Of a stretch of DNA of 64,000 nt, positions 33,725 through 42,667 are shown one piece after another. Origin of the DNA: Bacteroidota bacterium. Its GTDB lineage: Bacteria > Bacteroidota > Bacteroidia > Bacteroidales > Dysgonomonadaceae. The stretch spans positions 1 through 64,000 of the forward strand of contig JAEWQF010000074.1 of the NCBI GenBank assembly GCA_023399295.1. Direction: 5' to 3'. Position 1 is the stretch's first letter. Each line of letters opens with the position of its first letter. The notes beneath the pieces are model-generated. The model did no database searches, was not told where the DNA came from, and saw only the letters and a program-made list of their open reading frames with translations. The position numbers and the translations under genes are program-made.

Positions 33725-36238
33725 ATGATAAATAAAAGAATGATGCAAAAAAAACTGCTGACTACCGTTATCCTACTTGCCATCTTTGTGATGCCGGCAC
33801 TCCGGGCGCAGGTCTCCTTCGGCAAACCGGAAAAGATCAATGAAAACTGGAAGTTCATCCTCAACGACCAGAAGGAGGGAGAGGCAGTCTCACTTGACGA
33901 CTCGCGCTGGCAACAGGTCACGCTACCCCACGACTGGAGCGTGAAAGGCCAGCTAAGCCCCACCCTGGCCAGTGCGACAGGCTACCTGCCCGGTGGCATT
34001 GGCTGGTATCGCCGGACAATCAATGTCCCGGCAGACAAAGAGGGACAGAAGGTCTATCTCTATTTTGAAGGGGTCTACAACCGCAGCGAGCTGTTCCTGA
34101 ACGGAGCATCACTGGGCAAACGACCCAACGGCTATGTCTCGTTCATGATGGATGCGACGCCCCATATCCGGTATGGAGCGGAGAACGTGATTGCCGTGCG
34201 GGTCGATCACAGCCAGTCGGCCGACTCACGCTGGTACACCGGCTCGGGCATCTACCGCGACGTCTGGCTGGTGTATGCCAACCCGGTACACATTGCCCAA
34301 TGGGGTGTCTACGCCTACCCGGAAGAGACGACAAACGGCTACAGGCTGAACGTGGAGGTCGACATCCACAACGAAACGCAAGGCGATGCCGCATTGCATC
34401 TGATCAACGAGCTTTTCTCACCGGACGGAAAACTGGTGGCGAAAACGTCGAAGAAGCTGGTTGCGAAACCGGGCGACAGGAACAAACTGACCACCACCTT
34501 AAAGGTGAACAAACCGGCATTGTGGTCCCTCGCCGACCCCAATCTGTATGAGTTGAAGACTACGGTGATGAGAGGGAAGGTGGTCACCGACCAGACCTTT
34601 ACCCGTACAGGATTCCGGTCCTTCCGGTTCGATCCCGACAAGGGGTTTGCACTGAATGGTGTCTGGATGAAGGTGAAGGGTGTCTGCATCCATCACGATG
34701 CAGGCGTGCTGGGGTCGGCTGTTCCGCGCGAGGTGTGGAAGAGACGGCTGCAAACGCTGAAGGAGATCGGCGTGAATGCCATACGTACCAGCCACAACCC
34801 ACAGTCGACCCATCTCTACGACCTGTGCGACGAGATGGGGCTGTTGGTGCTCAACGAGATGTATGACGAATGGGTATTCCCGAAACGGAAGTGGCTGGAA
34901 GGGTGGAACGTGGGCACACCCGGCTTTCAGGGATCGTTCGATATTTTCAAGGAATGGAGCGAGGTTGACCTGGCCGACCTGGTACGGCGCGACCGCAACC
35001 ATCCCTCCGTCTTCGCCTGGAGTATCGGCAACGAAGTGGATTACCCCAACGACCCCTATTCACATCCTGTACTGGGAGGAGAGAAAGCGGGATTCACCCA
35101 GGCCTCCTACGGGGGATACAACCCCGATGCACCCGATGCGATGGCACTGGGCGACATCGCCAAACGGCTGGTGAAGGTGGTGAAAACATACGACACATCG
35201 CGACCCGTGACGGCAGGCCTTGCCGGTGTGGCCATGTCGAACGAGACCGAATATCCCGGTGCGCTGGATATCGCGGGGTATAATTACACCGAAGACAAGT
35301 ATGACAGTGACCATGAAAGGTATCCACAGCGGGTGATCTATGGCAGTGAAAACCGGCACGACATGGCGGCATGGAAGGCCACACGGGACCGGGAGCATGT
35401 CTTCGGACAGTTCCTCTGGACCGGGATCGACTATCTCGGCGAATCGGGCAGATGGCCCTCAAGGGGTTTCTATTCGGGGTTACTCGATTTCGGCGGGTTC
35501 ATCAAACCAAGGGGATCTTTCAGACAGTCGCTCTGGTCCGACAAGCCGATGGCATACCTGGGCACCTACCCCACCCCGGGAAGAGGTGCCCGCAGCCAGT
35601 CGCGAGATGTCTTGTCGCAGACTGAAACAGGGAACCAGTCGAACTACGTGGAGAGAGTTCCTTCGATGGACGCGTGGCCCGTATGGAACTACCGGGAAGG
35701 AGAGTCGATCCGGGTGGTCTGCTACACCAACGCCGCAAAGGCGAAACTGCTGCTGAACGGCATGGTGGTGGGCGAGACAAAGGAGTATGACGACCAGACC
35801 GGCATTATTTACTGGGACATCCCCTACAAGGCGGGCAAGCTGGAAGTGGCGGGTCTCGACAAGGAGAACCGACAGGTATCGGCTTACACCATTCAGAGCT
35901 CCCACCGTCCCCATGCCCTGCAGCTGGTACAGGCCGAAAAGCGGATCAGTAAAGAGAGGGGGGTGGCCCATGTTGTGCTGCAGGTAGTGGATGAAAAAGG
36001 CATCCCGGTGATGCTGTCAGACAACGAGGTGAGCTGCCATGTCACCGGCCCGGCAAGGCTGCTCGGTCTGGAAGCAAGCAACAACAGCGACATGAGCGAT
36101 TATACCGACAACCGGCACCGGGTCTTCCACGGACGTCTGCTGGCCTATGTGCAGGCCACCGGCGAGGCGGGTGAGATCGGCATCCGCTTCACCTCACCCT
36201 GGCTGGAACCGGCAGTGATGGTCTTGCAGGCGGAATAG
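33725..36238 (+). CDS. GH2 family glycoside hydrolase, probable beta-galactosidase
   Basis: A 837-residue secreted enzyme counted from the ATG at 33725; ATGs at 33740 and 33743 and one at 33683 are alternatives. The signal peptide ends PALRAQ. Domains: jelly-roll sugar-binding (about 25-200, LPHDWS and YLPGGIGWYRR), Ig-like (about 205-315), TIM barrel (about 318-610) and C-terminal Ig-like domains with a DUF4982-type piece (about 640-837). Acid/base E437 lies in SIGNEVD and nucleophile E542 in YGSEN; IRTSHNPQS is the classic GH2 block. A beta-galactosidase role is likely, beta-glucuronidase less so. It probably acts in the periplasm on oligosaccharides trimmed by the preceding GH105-GH43 protein, 71 bases upstream. 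Confidence 0.9.
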   Translation: MINKRMMQKKLLTTVILLAIFVMPALRAQVSFGKPEKINENWKFILNDQKEGEAVSLDDSRWQQVTLPHDWSVKGQLSPTLASATGYLPGGIGWYRRTINVPADKEGQKVYLYFEGVYNRSELFLNGASLGKRPNGYVSFMMDATPHIRYGAENVIAVRVDHSQSADSRWYTGSGIYRDVWLVYANPVHIAQWGVYAYPEETTNGYRLNVEVDIHNETQGDAALHLINELFSPDGKLVAKTSKKLVAKPGDRNKLTTTLKVNKPALWSLADPNLYELKTTVMRGKVVTDQTFTRTGFRSFRFDPDKGFALNGVWMKVKGVCIHHDAGVLGSAVPREVWKRRLQTLKEIGVNAIRTSHNPQSTHLYDLCDEMGLLVLNEMYDEWVFPKRKWLEGWNVGTPGFQGSFDIFKEWSEVDLADLVRRDRNHPSVFAWSIGNEVDYPNDPYSHPVLGGEKAGFTQASYGGYNPDAPDAMALGDIAKRLVKVVKTYDTSRPVTAGLAGVAMSNETEYPGALDIAGYNYTEDKYDSDHERYPQRVIYGSENRHDMAAWKATRDREHVFGQFLWTGIDYLGESGRWPSRGFYSGLLDFGGFIKPRGSFRQSLWSDKPMAYLGTYPTPGRGARSQSRDVLSQTETGNQSNYVERVPSMDAWPVWNYREGESIRVVCYTNAAKAKLLLNGMVVGETKEYDDQTGIIYWDIPYKAGKLEVAGLDKENRQVSAYTIQSSHRPHALQLVQAEKRISKERGVAHVVLQVVDEKGIPVMLSDNEVSCHVTGPARLLGLEASNNSDMSDYTDNRHRVFHGRLLAYVQATGEAGEIGIRFTSPWLEPAVMVLQAE

Positions 36239-36271
36239 ACCGGTCACATGTGATGAGGGGGGGGAGGCATG

Positions 36272-36302
36272 TTGACGATTCACATCATTTGCATTACATT
36301 TG
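36272..36302 (+). promoter_or_regulatory. Promoter of the second HTCS gene
   Basis: A -7 box TACATTTG at 36295-36302 and a -33 GTTG-type box with TTG at 36272-36274, spacer 20 bases. The implied start near 36308 gives a short leader before the ATG at 36325 and rules out the upstream in-frame ATG at 36250. Confidence 0.6.
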
Positions 36303-36324
36303 CAACCACGATCACGCTGAACCC

Positions 36325-39300
36325 ATGAGAAGACTGCTTCTGCTATTCATGACCGCACTCTCCCTGTCGACCGCTGCCCAGTATCAGCATCTGTCGGGGA
36401 ACAACTTCAACATCTCCTATCTCACGATGGAGAATGGCCTGCTACATGACATGATCGATGACATCTATCAGGATAAAAGAGGATTCATCTGGATCTCCAC
36501 CAGCAGCGGACTCTCCCGTTACGACGGCTTCTCATTCATTCACTATCACATGGCAACCTCTCCCCTCTCCTTAAAGGGGAATGCGGTACACATGGCACGC
36601 GAGGACAATTTCAACCGACTCTGGATTGCATCCGATGGCGGCCTGGACATCCTGAACCTCGAATACCGGCGGCTGGAAGATCTCTTCCGCCACTTCGACC
36701 CCACATTGGTCTCTTTCACGAAAAGTCCGGTCAAGAATGTGATGATCGACAGTGCTGGTGACATCTGGCTTCTAACCGACCGGATCTTTAAAATCGTGCT
36801 CAATGAGAGCGGTGAGGTTGCCGACATCTTCCGACTGCCTGACAACCTGCAATCAATGCGGTTCGTGGCGATGGAAGATGTGGACAAGGATGGCAATATC
36901 TGGGCCGGCTACCACGACAACATCTTCAAGCTTTATGTCAACAACCACGCGTTGAGGGCACTCCCGGTCTCAAAGAAATTCAGCTTCAGAGACAACAGCA
37001 TCATCACCAGGATCCTGCCCGACAAGAACGAGGTGTGGATCGGAACGGTACACGGGCTGCACCGATACTTCAGAAACGAAGATATGGTAAGGATATATGA
37101 AAACAGACCTTCCGACCCGGCCTCCATCTCACACAATTACATCGCTGATCTAGCCTTGTCACAGACAAACCAGCTGATCATCGGAACACTCAGGGGGATC
37201 AATATCTTCAACCCGCTTACCGACGGATTCGAACAGATTGTGGCAGACCTCTCCGCTCAAGGGAAGGCATTGAACAGCAATTTCATCAACTGTCTCTACA
37301 ATGCCGGCGACATTGTATGGTGCGGAACAGAAACAGGCGGCATCAACCAGATCAAACCCAAGAACCTCAGCTTTCAGAGCTACACCTACAACGAACAGAC
37401 AACGGGAAGTCTCTCACAGAACCCGGTGAATGTCATCCTGGAGGACCAGGATGCGCAACTCTGGGTGGGAACGGTTGAAGGTGGTCTGAACCTGAAAAGG
37501 GAGGACGATGCGACCTTCTCTCACTTTACCGAAAGCTCTTCCACGCAACTCTCTCACAACTCGGTGAGCGCGCTCAGCCTTGATGACAGGGAGCGACTGT
37601 GGGTGGGGACCTGGGGATATGGCATTACGGTCATCGACAGAAAGAATCCCGCTCAGAAAGCCACTTTCAAAATTAATTCCGGCAATCATCCCGGACTGTT
37701 GATTGATCTGATCGGGGGACTACAGCACGATACCATCAACCACTGCATGTGGATCGGCTCCAACCAGGGGCTCTATTGTTACGACCTGCGAAGTCACTCG
37801 TTGATCGTGCCTTCACCCGGGCAATCTTTTTCCAGCATACAGGGTATCATCGGGATGACCATCGACGACAAGGGCTCATTGTGGGTCGGCAGCCAGGAAG
37901 GTGTTTACTCCGTTGACCTGAAAAGCAGGAAGGAGAACCACTTTGCCATCCACCACTACCGCTACAAGCTGGATGCACCCGGATCATCACTGGTGGAAAA
38001 GATCACCTCACTTTACATCGATTCCGACGGGACGCTCTGGTTGGGCAGTGATGGTTACGGTTTCTACAAACGGTTGGTGAACGACGACGGAAGTTACTCG
38101 TTCAAGGCATACAAAGCTGCCGACGGCTTGGCGAACAACAGCGTGAAGGGGATCCTGGAGGATGACCTGGGATACCTCTGGATCAGCACCAGCCACGGTC
38201 TTTCTCGTTTCAACAAAGAGGATGGGAGCTTTGTCAACTTCTTCAAAAGTGAGGGTTTCGAAAGCGATCAGTTTTATTGGAACGCATACCACAAATCGAA
38301 AAGCGGCACACTCTATTTCGGCACCCTGAACGGTTTGATTGCCATCAATCCTTCACTGATCAACATGCCGTTACCCAACTATAGGGTCTCACTGACTGAC
38401 TTTTACCTGGAAAACGAGAAGGTGTTGCCGGGTGAGATCATCGAGAAAGAGATCACCCTTTCCGATAAAATCACATTGCACGAAAAGCAGAAATCGTTTG
38501 CCATCGAGTTTGCCGCTCTGAATTATTTCCATTCCGGCAACTACACCTATTCCTACCGTTTGACCGGCTACGATGAGAAATGGATTGAGCTGCCACAACA
38601 GATACACTCTGCCAGTTTCATGAATCTTCCGGCAGGGAAATATGTCTTCCAGGTCACCTACCACCCTAAAAACCAAACAGAGTTTGGCGAGATTACCGAA
38701 CTGGATATCATCATCACACCCTATTTCTACAAGACCACCTGGTTCGCGATCCTCTGTCTGATTGTGGCAATCTCCCTCTTTATGCTCTGGTACTTCTGGC
38801 ATATCCGCTCATACGAGGAGAAACAGAAACATCTCAGTCAGCTGGTGGATGACCGCACCAGGGAGCTGGAGAAACAGAAGGGAACACTCATGTTGCAGAA
38901 AAAAGAGCTTTCCGACCAAAACCTGGTGCTGAGCAACCAATATGAACAGATCAACCGACAGAAGAACCAGCTGATCTCAATGACTGAAGAGGTGGAAAGG
39001 ATGAACAGGGACAAGCTGGACTTCTTCACCAATGTCTCTCACGAATTCCGCACACCCGTGACGCTCATCATGGGACCTGTTCAGCGTGCATTGAAGCTGA
39101 GCAGTGACCCTTATGTCATTGAACAGCTCCGCTATGCGGAACGAAACTCAAAATACCTGCTTACACTGGTGAATCAGTTGATGGATTTTCAAAAGGTGGA
39201 GTCCGGAAAAACCGAGATCACCTATTCAGAAGGTAACTTCACCGACTTCATCGGCTCAATCATCAGCTCATTCGAACAGCAGTTGCAGGAACGGGAGATC

Positions 39301-40572
39301 AGGCTGAGGCTGTTGCACTCACTGAAAACACCCATCTTCTATTATGATGATGAATCACTCCGCAAAATCATCATCAACCTTTTGGCCAATGCGGTCAAGT
39401 TCACTCCCAACAAAGGTGAGATCACGCTCTACGTAAAAACAATCACCTCCGGGATCTCACCCGAAGAGAAGCTCTACCTGTCGGTGAGGGACTCCGGAAC
39501 GGGCGTTCCGGAAGAGGACCTGAAGAATATCTTCAGACGGTACTACCAATCACGGACCCATGTGCGATTCCCCGTATATGGCCAGAGCGGCACAGGGATC
39601 GGTCTCTATCTCTGCAAGCAGCTCACACAGCAACTGAAGGGTGAGATTTGGGCCAAGAACAACCACAAAGAGGGTTGCACCCTCAGAATGATCCTGCCGT
39701 TGCACAGTACGAATCCACAACCACAGAAGGAGGTGAAGAGCGAGGAGACGAAGAAAGAGCCGGAGTTGCTCCATGGAGCGGAGACAAGCCCGACAAAATG
39801 GAAACAGAGCAGGATGACCTTTCTGGTTGTTGAGGACAACTCCGATATGAAAGATTACATCTGCTCCATCCTCTCCTCTACCTACAACACCTTAAAAGCC
39901 AACAACGGCGTGGAAGCCCTGCAGCTGCTTGACAACCACAACGTGGATTTCATCATCAGCGACCTGATGATGCCTGAAATGGATGGCATTGAACTATCGA
40001 AAAGGGTGAAAAGCAAAATTGCCACCTCCCACATTCCATTCCTTATGTTAACCGCCAAAACAGCCGAATCGGCCAGACTGGACAGCTATCGCGTCGGAGT
40101 GGACTCCTATCTGATCAAACCATTCGACGAAGAGATGCTCACCACCCGTATCCACAATATCCTCAAAGCACGGCAGAGATACCAGCAACTCTTCTCCGAA
40201 AAGATGAACACCAATGTCTTCGAAATGAACGAGGAGTCGTTCGACAAGAAGTTCATGGATCAGCTGCTGGAGATTCTGAAGGTGAATTACCGCAATCCCG
40301 GCTTCTCGGTGAGTGAGTTTGCAATGGCCGCAGGGGTGAGCAAATCGATGCTCAACAACAAGCTCAATGCCCTCAGCGGCAAGTCCACCGGGCAATTCAT
40401 CCGCGATTACAGATTGAAGATTGCCTACAACGAGATCTTGCAGAACAAGGTCACGCGCAACAAAAACATCTCCGATATCGCATACGATGCGGGATTCAAT
40501 GACCCGAAATATTTCACCCGCTGTTTCACCAAACAATTCAACATCACACCCAGCAAGCTCTTTGACATATAG
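36325..40572 (+). CDS. Hybrid two-component system regulator (HTCS) of PUL2
   Basis: A 1415-residue sensor-regulator. The start at 36325 opens a signal peptide (RRLLLLFMTALSLSTAAQ). Domains: Reg_prop double propeller (about 30-690, repeated LWIGT/LWVGT and GLSRYDGF motifs), Y_Y_Y domain (about 720-800), membrane helix (about 810-835), a coiled-coil of Lys/Glu/Gln-rich residues (about 838-890), HisKA with H906 in SHEFRTP, HATPase (about 1015-1130), receiver with D1213 in SDLMMPEMDG, and AraC-type helix-turn-helix (about 1305-1412). A Gln/Lys/Glu-rich linker precedes the receiver. It is clearly distinct from the HTCS at 21-25 kb. It sits just before the arabinan locus, so sensing an arabino-oligosaccharide is expected from known arabinan-responsive HTCS proteins. 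Confidence 0.95.
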   Translation: MRRLLLLFMTALSLSTAAQYQHLSGNNFNISYLTMENGLLHDMIDDIYQDKRGFIWISTSSGLSRYDGFSFIHYHMATSPLSLKGNAVHMAREDNFNRLWIASDGGLDILNLEYRRLEDLFRHFDPTLVSFTKSPVKNVMIDSAGDIWLLTDRIFKIVLNESGEVADIFRLPDNLQSMRFVAMEDVDKDGNIWAGYHDNIFKLYVNNHALRALPVSKKFSFRDNSIITRILPDKNEVWIGTVHGLHRYFRNEDMVRIYENRPSDPASISHNYIADLALSQTNQLIIGTLRGINIFNPLTDGFEQIVADLSAQGKALNSNFINCLYNAGDIVWCGTETGGINQIKPKNLSFQSYTYNEQTTGSLSQNPVNVILEDQDAQLWVGTVEGGLNLKREDDATFSHFTESSSTQLSHNSVSALSLDDRERLWVGTWGYGITVIDRKNPAQKATFKINSGNHPGLLIDLIGGLQHDTINHCMWIGSNQGLYCYDLRSHSLIVPSPGQSFSSIQGIIGMTIDDKGSLWVGSQEGVYSVDLKSRKENHFAIHHYRYKLDAPGSSLVEKITSLYIDSDGTLWLGSDGYGFYKRLVNDDGSYSFKAYKAADGLANNSVKGILEDDLGYLWISTSHGLSRFNKEDGSFVNFFKSEGFESDQFYWNAYHKSKSGTLYFGTLNGLIAINPSLINMPLPNYRVSLTDFYLENEKVLPGEIIEKEITLSDKITLHEKQKSFAIEFAALNYFHSGNYTYSYRLTGYDEKWIELPQQIHSASFMNLPAGKYVFQVTYHPKNQTEFGEITELDIIITPYFYKTTWFAILCLIVAISLFMLWYFWHIRSYEEKQKHLSQLVDDRTRELEKQKGTLMLQKKELSDQNLVLSNQYEQINRQKNQLISMTEEVERMNRDKLDFFTNVSHEFRTPVTLIMGPVQRALKLSSDPYVIEQLRYAERNSKYLLTLVNQLMDFQKVESGKTEITYSEGNFTDFIGSIISSFEQQLQEREIRLRLLHSLKTPIFYYDDESLRKIIINLLANAVKFTPNKGEITLYVKTITSGISPEEKLYLSVRDSGTGVPEEDLKNIFRRYYQSRTHVRFPVYGQSGTGIGLYLCKQLTQQLKGEIWAKNNHKEGCTLRMILPLHSTNPQPQKEVKSEETKKEPELLHGAETSPTKWKQSRMTFLVVEDNSDMKDYICSILSSTYNTLKANNGVEALQLLDNHNVDFIISDLMMPEMDGIELSKRVKSKIATSHIPFLMLTAKTAESARLDSYRVGVDSYLIKPFDEEMLTTRIHNILKARQRYQQLFSEKMNTNVFEMNEESFDKKFMDQLLEILKVNYRNPGFSVSEFAMAAGVSKSMLNNKLNALSGKSTGQFIRDYRLKIAYNEILQNKVTRNKNISDIAYDAGFNDPKYFTRCFTKQFNITPSKLFDI

Positions 40573-40946
40573 GTGGCGCTGCGGCACAGGCATCGCCCTG
40601 CGCAGATGAAATAGTTAAAAGAGAAGAGCTGCTCATTTCTCCACCATATTTAATCGTTTGTCCACCATTGTGCACCAAACTTTTCGAATCTTTGCAGTTA
40701 TTAACGTATGTTTTAATTGTCTGGAGATAAACCCCTCTCCATATCACGAAAAAAATATGACCTGACTTGAAAGATGAATCATGAATGAACCGAAGCGATG
40801 AATTGAAGCGCGTCTCGACGCGACCATCAGGGGTTTGCAACCCAAGTTGGTATCCCAGGACACAGGTAGACTCTTTCTGATTGATTATTGTGTCATGCAA
40901 ATATTACAAATGAAATAATAGGTGAAAAACAATCAAATTTAATTTT
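40573..40946 (+). promoter_or_regulatory. Long leader/control region before PUL2
   Basis: 374 non-coding bases between the HTCS and the first PUL2 gene. A near-consensus -7 box AATCTTTG lies at 40687-40694 with CATTG about 16 bases upstream, a weak match. Downstream are two small hairpins: CGCGT/ACGCG with a CTCG loop (40809-40822) and GGGTT/AACCC (40831-40843). The last 50 bases before the ATG are A/T-rich and unstructured. No open frame in it looks real. HTCS operator sites should be here but cannot be defined by eye. Confidence 0.45.
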
Positions 40947-42662
40947 ATGAAGACATCAAAACTGATTAGAGGTGCTTTCTTTGCATCACTCCTGGCTGCA
41001 ATGGCCTTGATTGGGTGCGAGAAACTGGAGACCTATTCTATTGTTGCGCCATCCGACCTGCAGAGCAGGATTGACTCGATCGCTGCCGAAAAGGCGAACC
41101 ATTCTACGGGCGACACCACCTACATCGACATCGCTACGGCAATTGTGGGGGCGGAAGACAACAGTGCCGGCTGGTGGACAGCCTTCTCCGATTATTTCGC
41201 TATTCCGGTGAACAAGCTGCTGCATCTGGAGTTTGTGAACCACGGCACCGGTGTCAACAACTGGAACAACTGGAACCTTGCCGTTACCAATGAAGTGGCA
41301 GATCGTGACGGTGATGGCTATAAGGAGTATTTTGTGCTCCGTTCCGATGCATACGGATGGGGGGGCACCATGGGAGCCGAGGGTTATGCCTACGATGCCG
41401 GCATGATCGCCTTCAACTATCCCGACGTGGATGGTGATGGCGATATCTGGAACGATTTCCGTACCACCATGCAGGGTGCCAACGTCACACTGGAGGTGGA
41501 TCACTCAGCCACCGGCAACGTGTTCGTTACAGCGACTGCTGTTGGCACCAACGGGGTTGAACTGGTGATGACATACCAGCAACCCGTTTCTGCTGCACAG
41601 AATATCGTCGCGTTCCTGGTTTGTGACGGCAGCTACTTTGAGATGAAGAAAGCCTACCTCATTCCTTCAAAGGTGACGGTTGTGGAGGATGTGAATCCGG
41701 TCTCAATCGAGGTACAGGGTACCCCCGAGTTTGTGGAGTTTGGTAACGAGGACTTCTGGGGCGAGGCGGTCGCAACTGTGACATATGCCGACGGATCATC
41801 CGAGCAGGTGGATCGTGCAGACATCTCATTCACGGTGATACCCGACATGACCACGCTCGGCAAGAAGACAGTGATCGTATCTTATAGCAAAACAAAACAA
41901 GGTGCCTACGGTCCCGCTGTCTCGACACTATACACACTGGAGGTGACAAATCCGGTTACCAGCATGGAGATCACAACCCTGCCCGATCTAAACGAGTATC
42001 ACTTCTTTAGTCCCGACTCGGTCCTGTTCAATCAGAAAGGATTGGTGGTTACCGCCACCTATTCCGACGGAACAACCGGTGTGCTGCCCAACTCAGGACT
42101 CAAATTCAGCAAGATACCGGCAGCCGAGGGAACACAACATGCGGTGATCTCCTATGTGGGTGCCACCAGCACGGTGACTGTCAATTGTCCGGTCACAATG
42201 GTGAAGGGCACAGCGCAGGTGGGTGCCAATGACTTCTCCTCCGCTTGGTGGACAGCGTTCTCACCAGACTATGCCGTTCCTTCAGGCCAGAGCAAGACAC
42301 TGAACATGTATTGCTACTCCACGAACCTACAACCCTATCACAGTCCCTGTACCATTCTGCGTAAAGCCGACATGACCGAATACGGGGTGGTGCGCATGGA
42401 TAACTTCGGATGGGGAACTGGCTATGGCACGGCAACCCTTACATCCAACTGGAACTGGGATATTTTCTCATCCAGCATCAATGGATCGAGGGTGGAGATC
42501 ACGGTGACAAACAATGGTGACAACACGGCCGATGTGCTCTACAATGTCACCTATCTGAACGGTGAGACCCATTTCCAGAAATACGAAGGCTTCACAGTGG
42601 ACAGCTCCGATCTGAATTGCGCACTGGTAATTGAAGGGGCCTACGTGGTACTGGTTAACTAA
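40947..42662 (+). CDS. Surface glycan-binding-type lipoprotein with duplicated module and Ig-like domains
   Basis: A 571-residue lipoprotein (signal ending LIGC, C24). I do not recognise a named family. Residues about 60-240 and 420-571 are copies of one module: both begin VGAxDxSxxWWTAFS, continue with an xFVLRxDxxGWG / VVRMDNFGWG segment, and end with a KxYLIP/KYEGF block. Between them lie two Ig-like beta-sandwich domains (about 250-333 and 337-415; EVTNP linkers, TYxDGS/TYSDGT strands). Module A alone has DRDGDG and DVDGDGD loops (119-124, 161-167), which look calcium-binding. No catalytic motif is seen. It lies five bases before susC, where a SusE/F-like binding protein would be useful; usually such genes follow susD. 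Binding arabinan at the cell surface is the likely role. Confidence 0.75.
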   Translation: MKTSKLIRGAFFASLLAAMALIGCEKLETYSIVAPSDLQSRIDSIAAEKANHSTGDTTYIDIATAIVGAEDNSAGWWTAFSDYFAIPVNKLLHLEFVNHGTGVNNWNNWNLAVTNEVADRDGDGYKEYFVLRSDAYGWGGTMGAEGYAYDAGMIAFNYPDVDGDGDIWNDFRTTMQGANVTLEVDHSATGNVFVTATAVGTNGVELVMTYQQPVSAAQNIVAFLVCDGSYFEMKKAYLIPSKVTVVEDVNPVSIEVQGTPEFVEFGNEDFWGEAVATVTYADGSSEQVDRADISFTVIPDMTTLGKKTVIVSYSKTKQGAYGPAVSTLYTLEVTNPVTSMEITTLPDLNEYHFFSPDSVLFNQKGLVVTATYSDGTTGVLPNSGLKFSKIPAAEGTQHAVISYVGATSTVTVNCPVTMVKGTAQVGANDFSSAWWTAFSPDYAVPSGQSKTLNMYCYSTNLQPYHSPCTILRKADMTEYGVVRMDNFGWGTGYGTATLTSNWNWDIFSSSINGSRVEITVTNNGDNTADVLYNVTYLNGETHFQKYEGFTVDSSDLNCALVIEGAYVVLVN

Positions 42663-42667
42663 TCATC

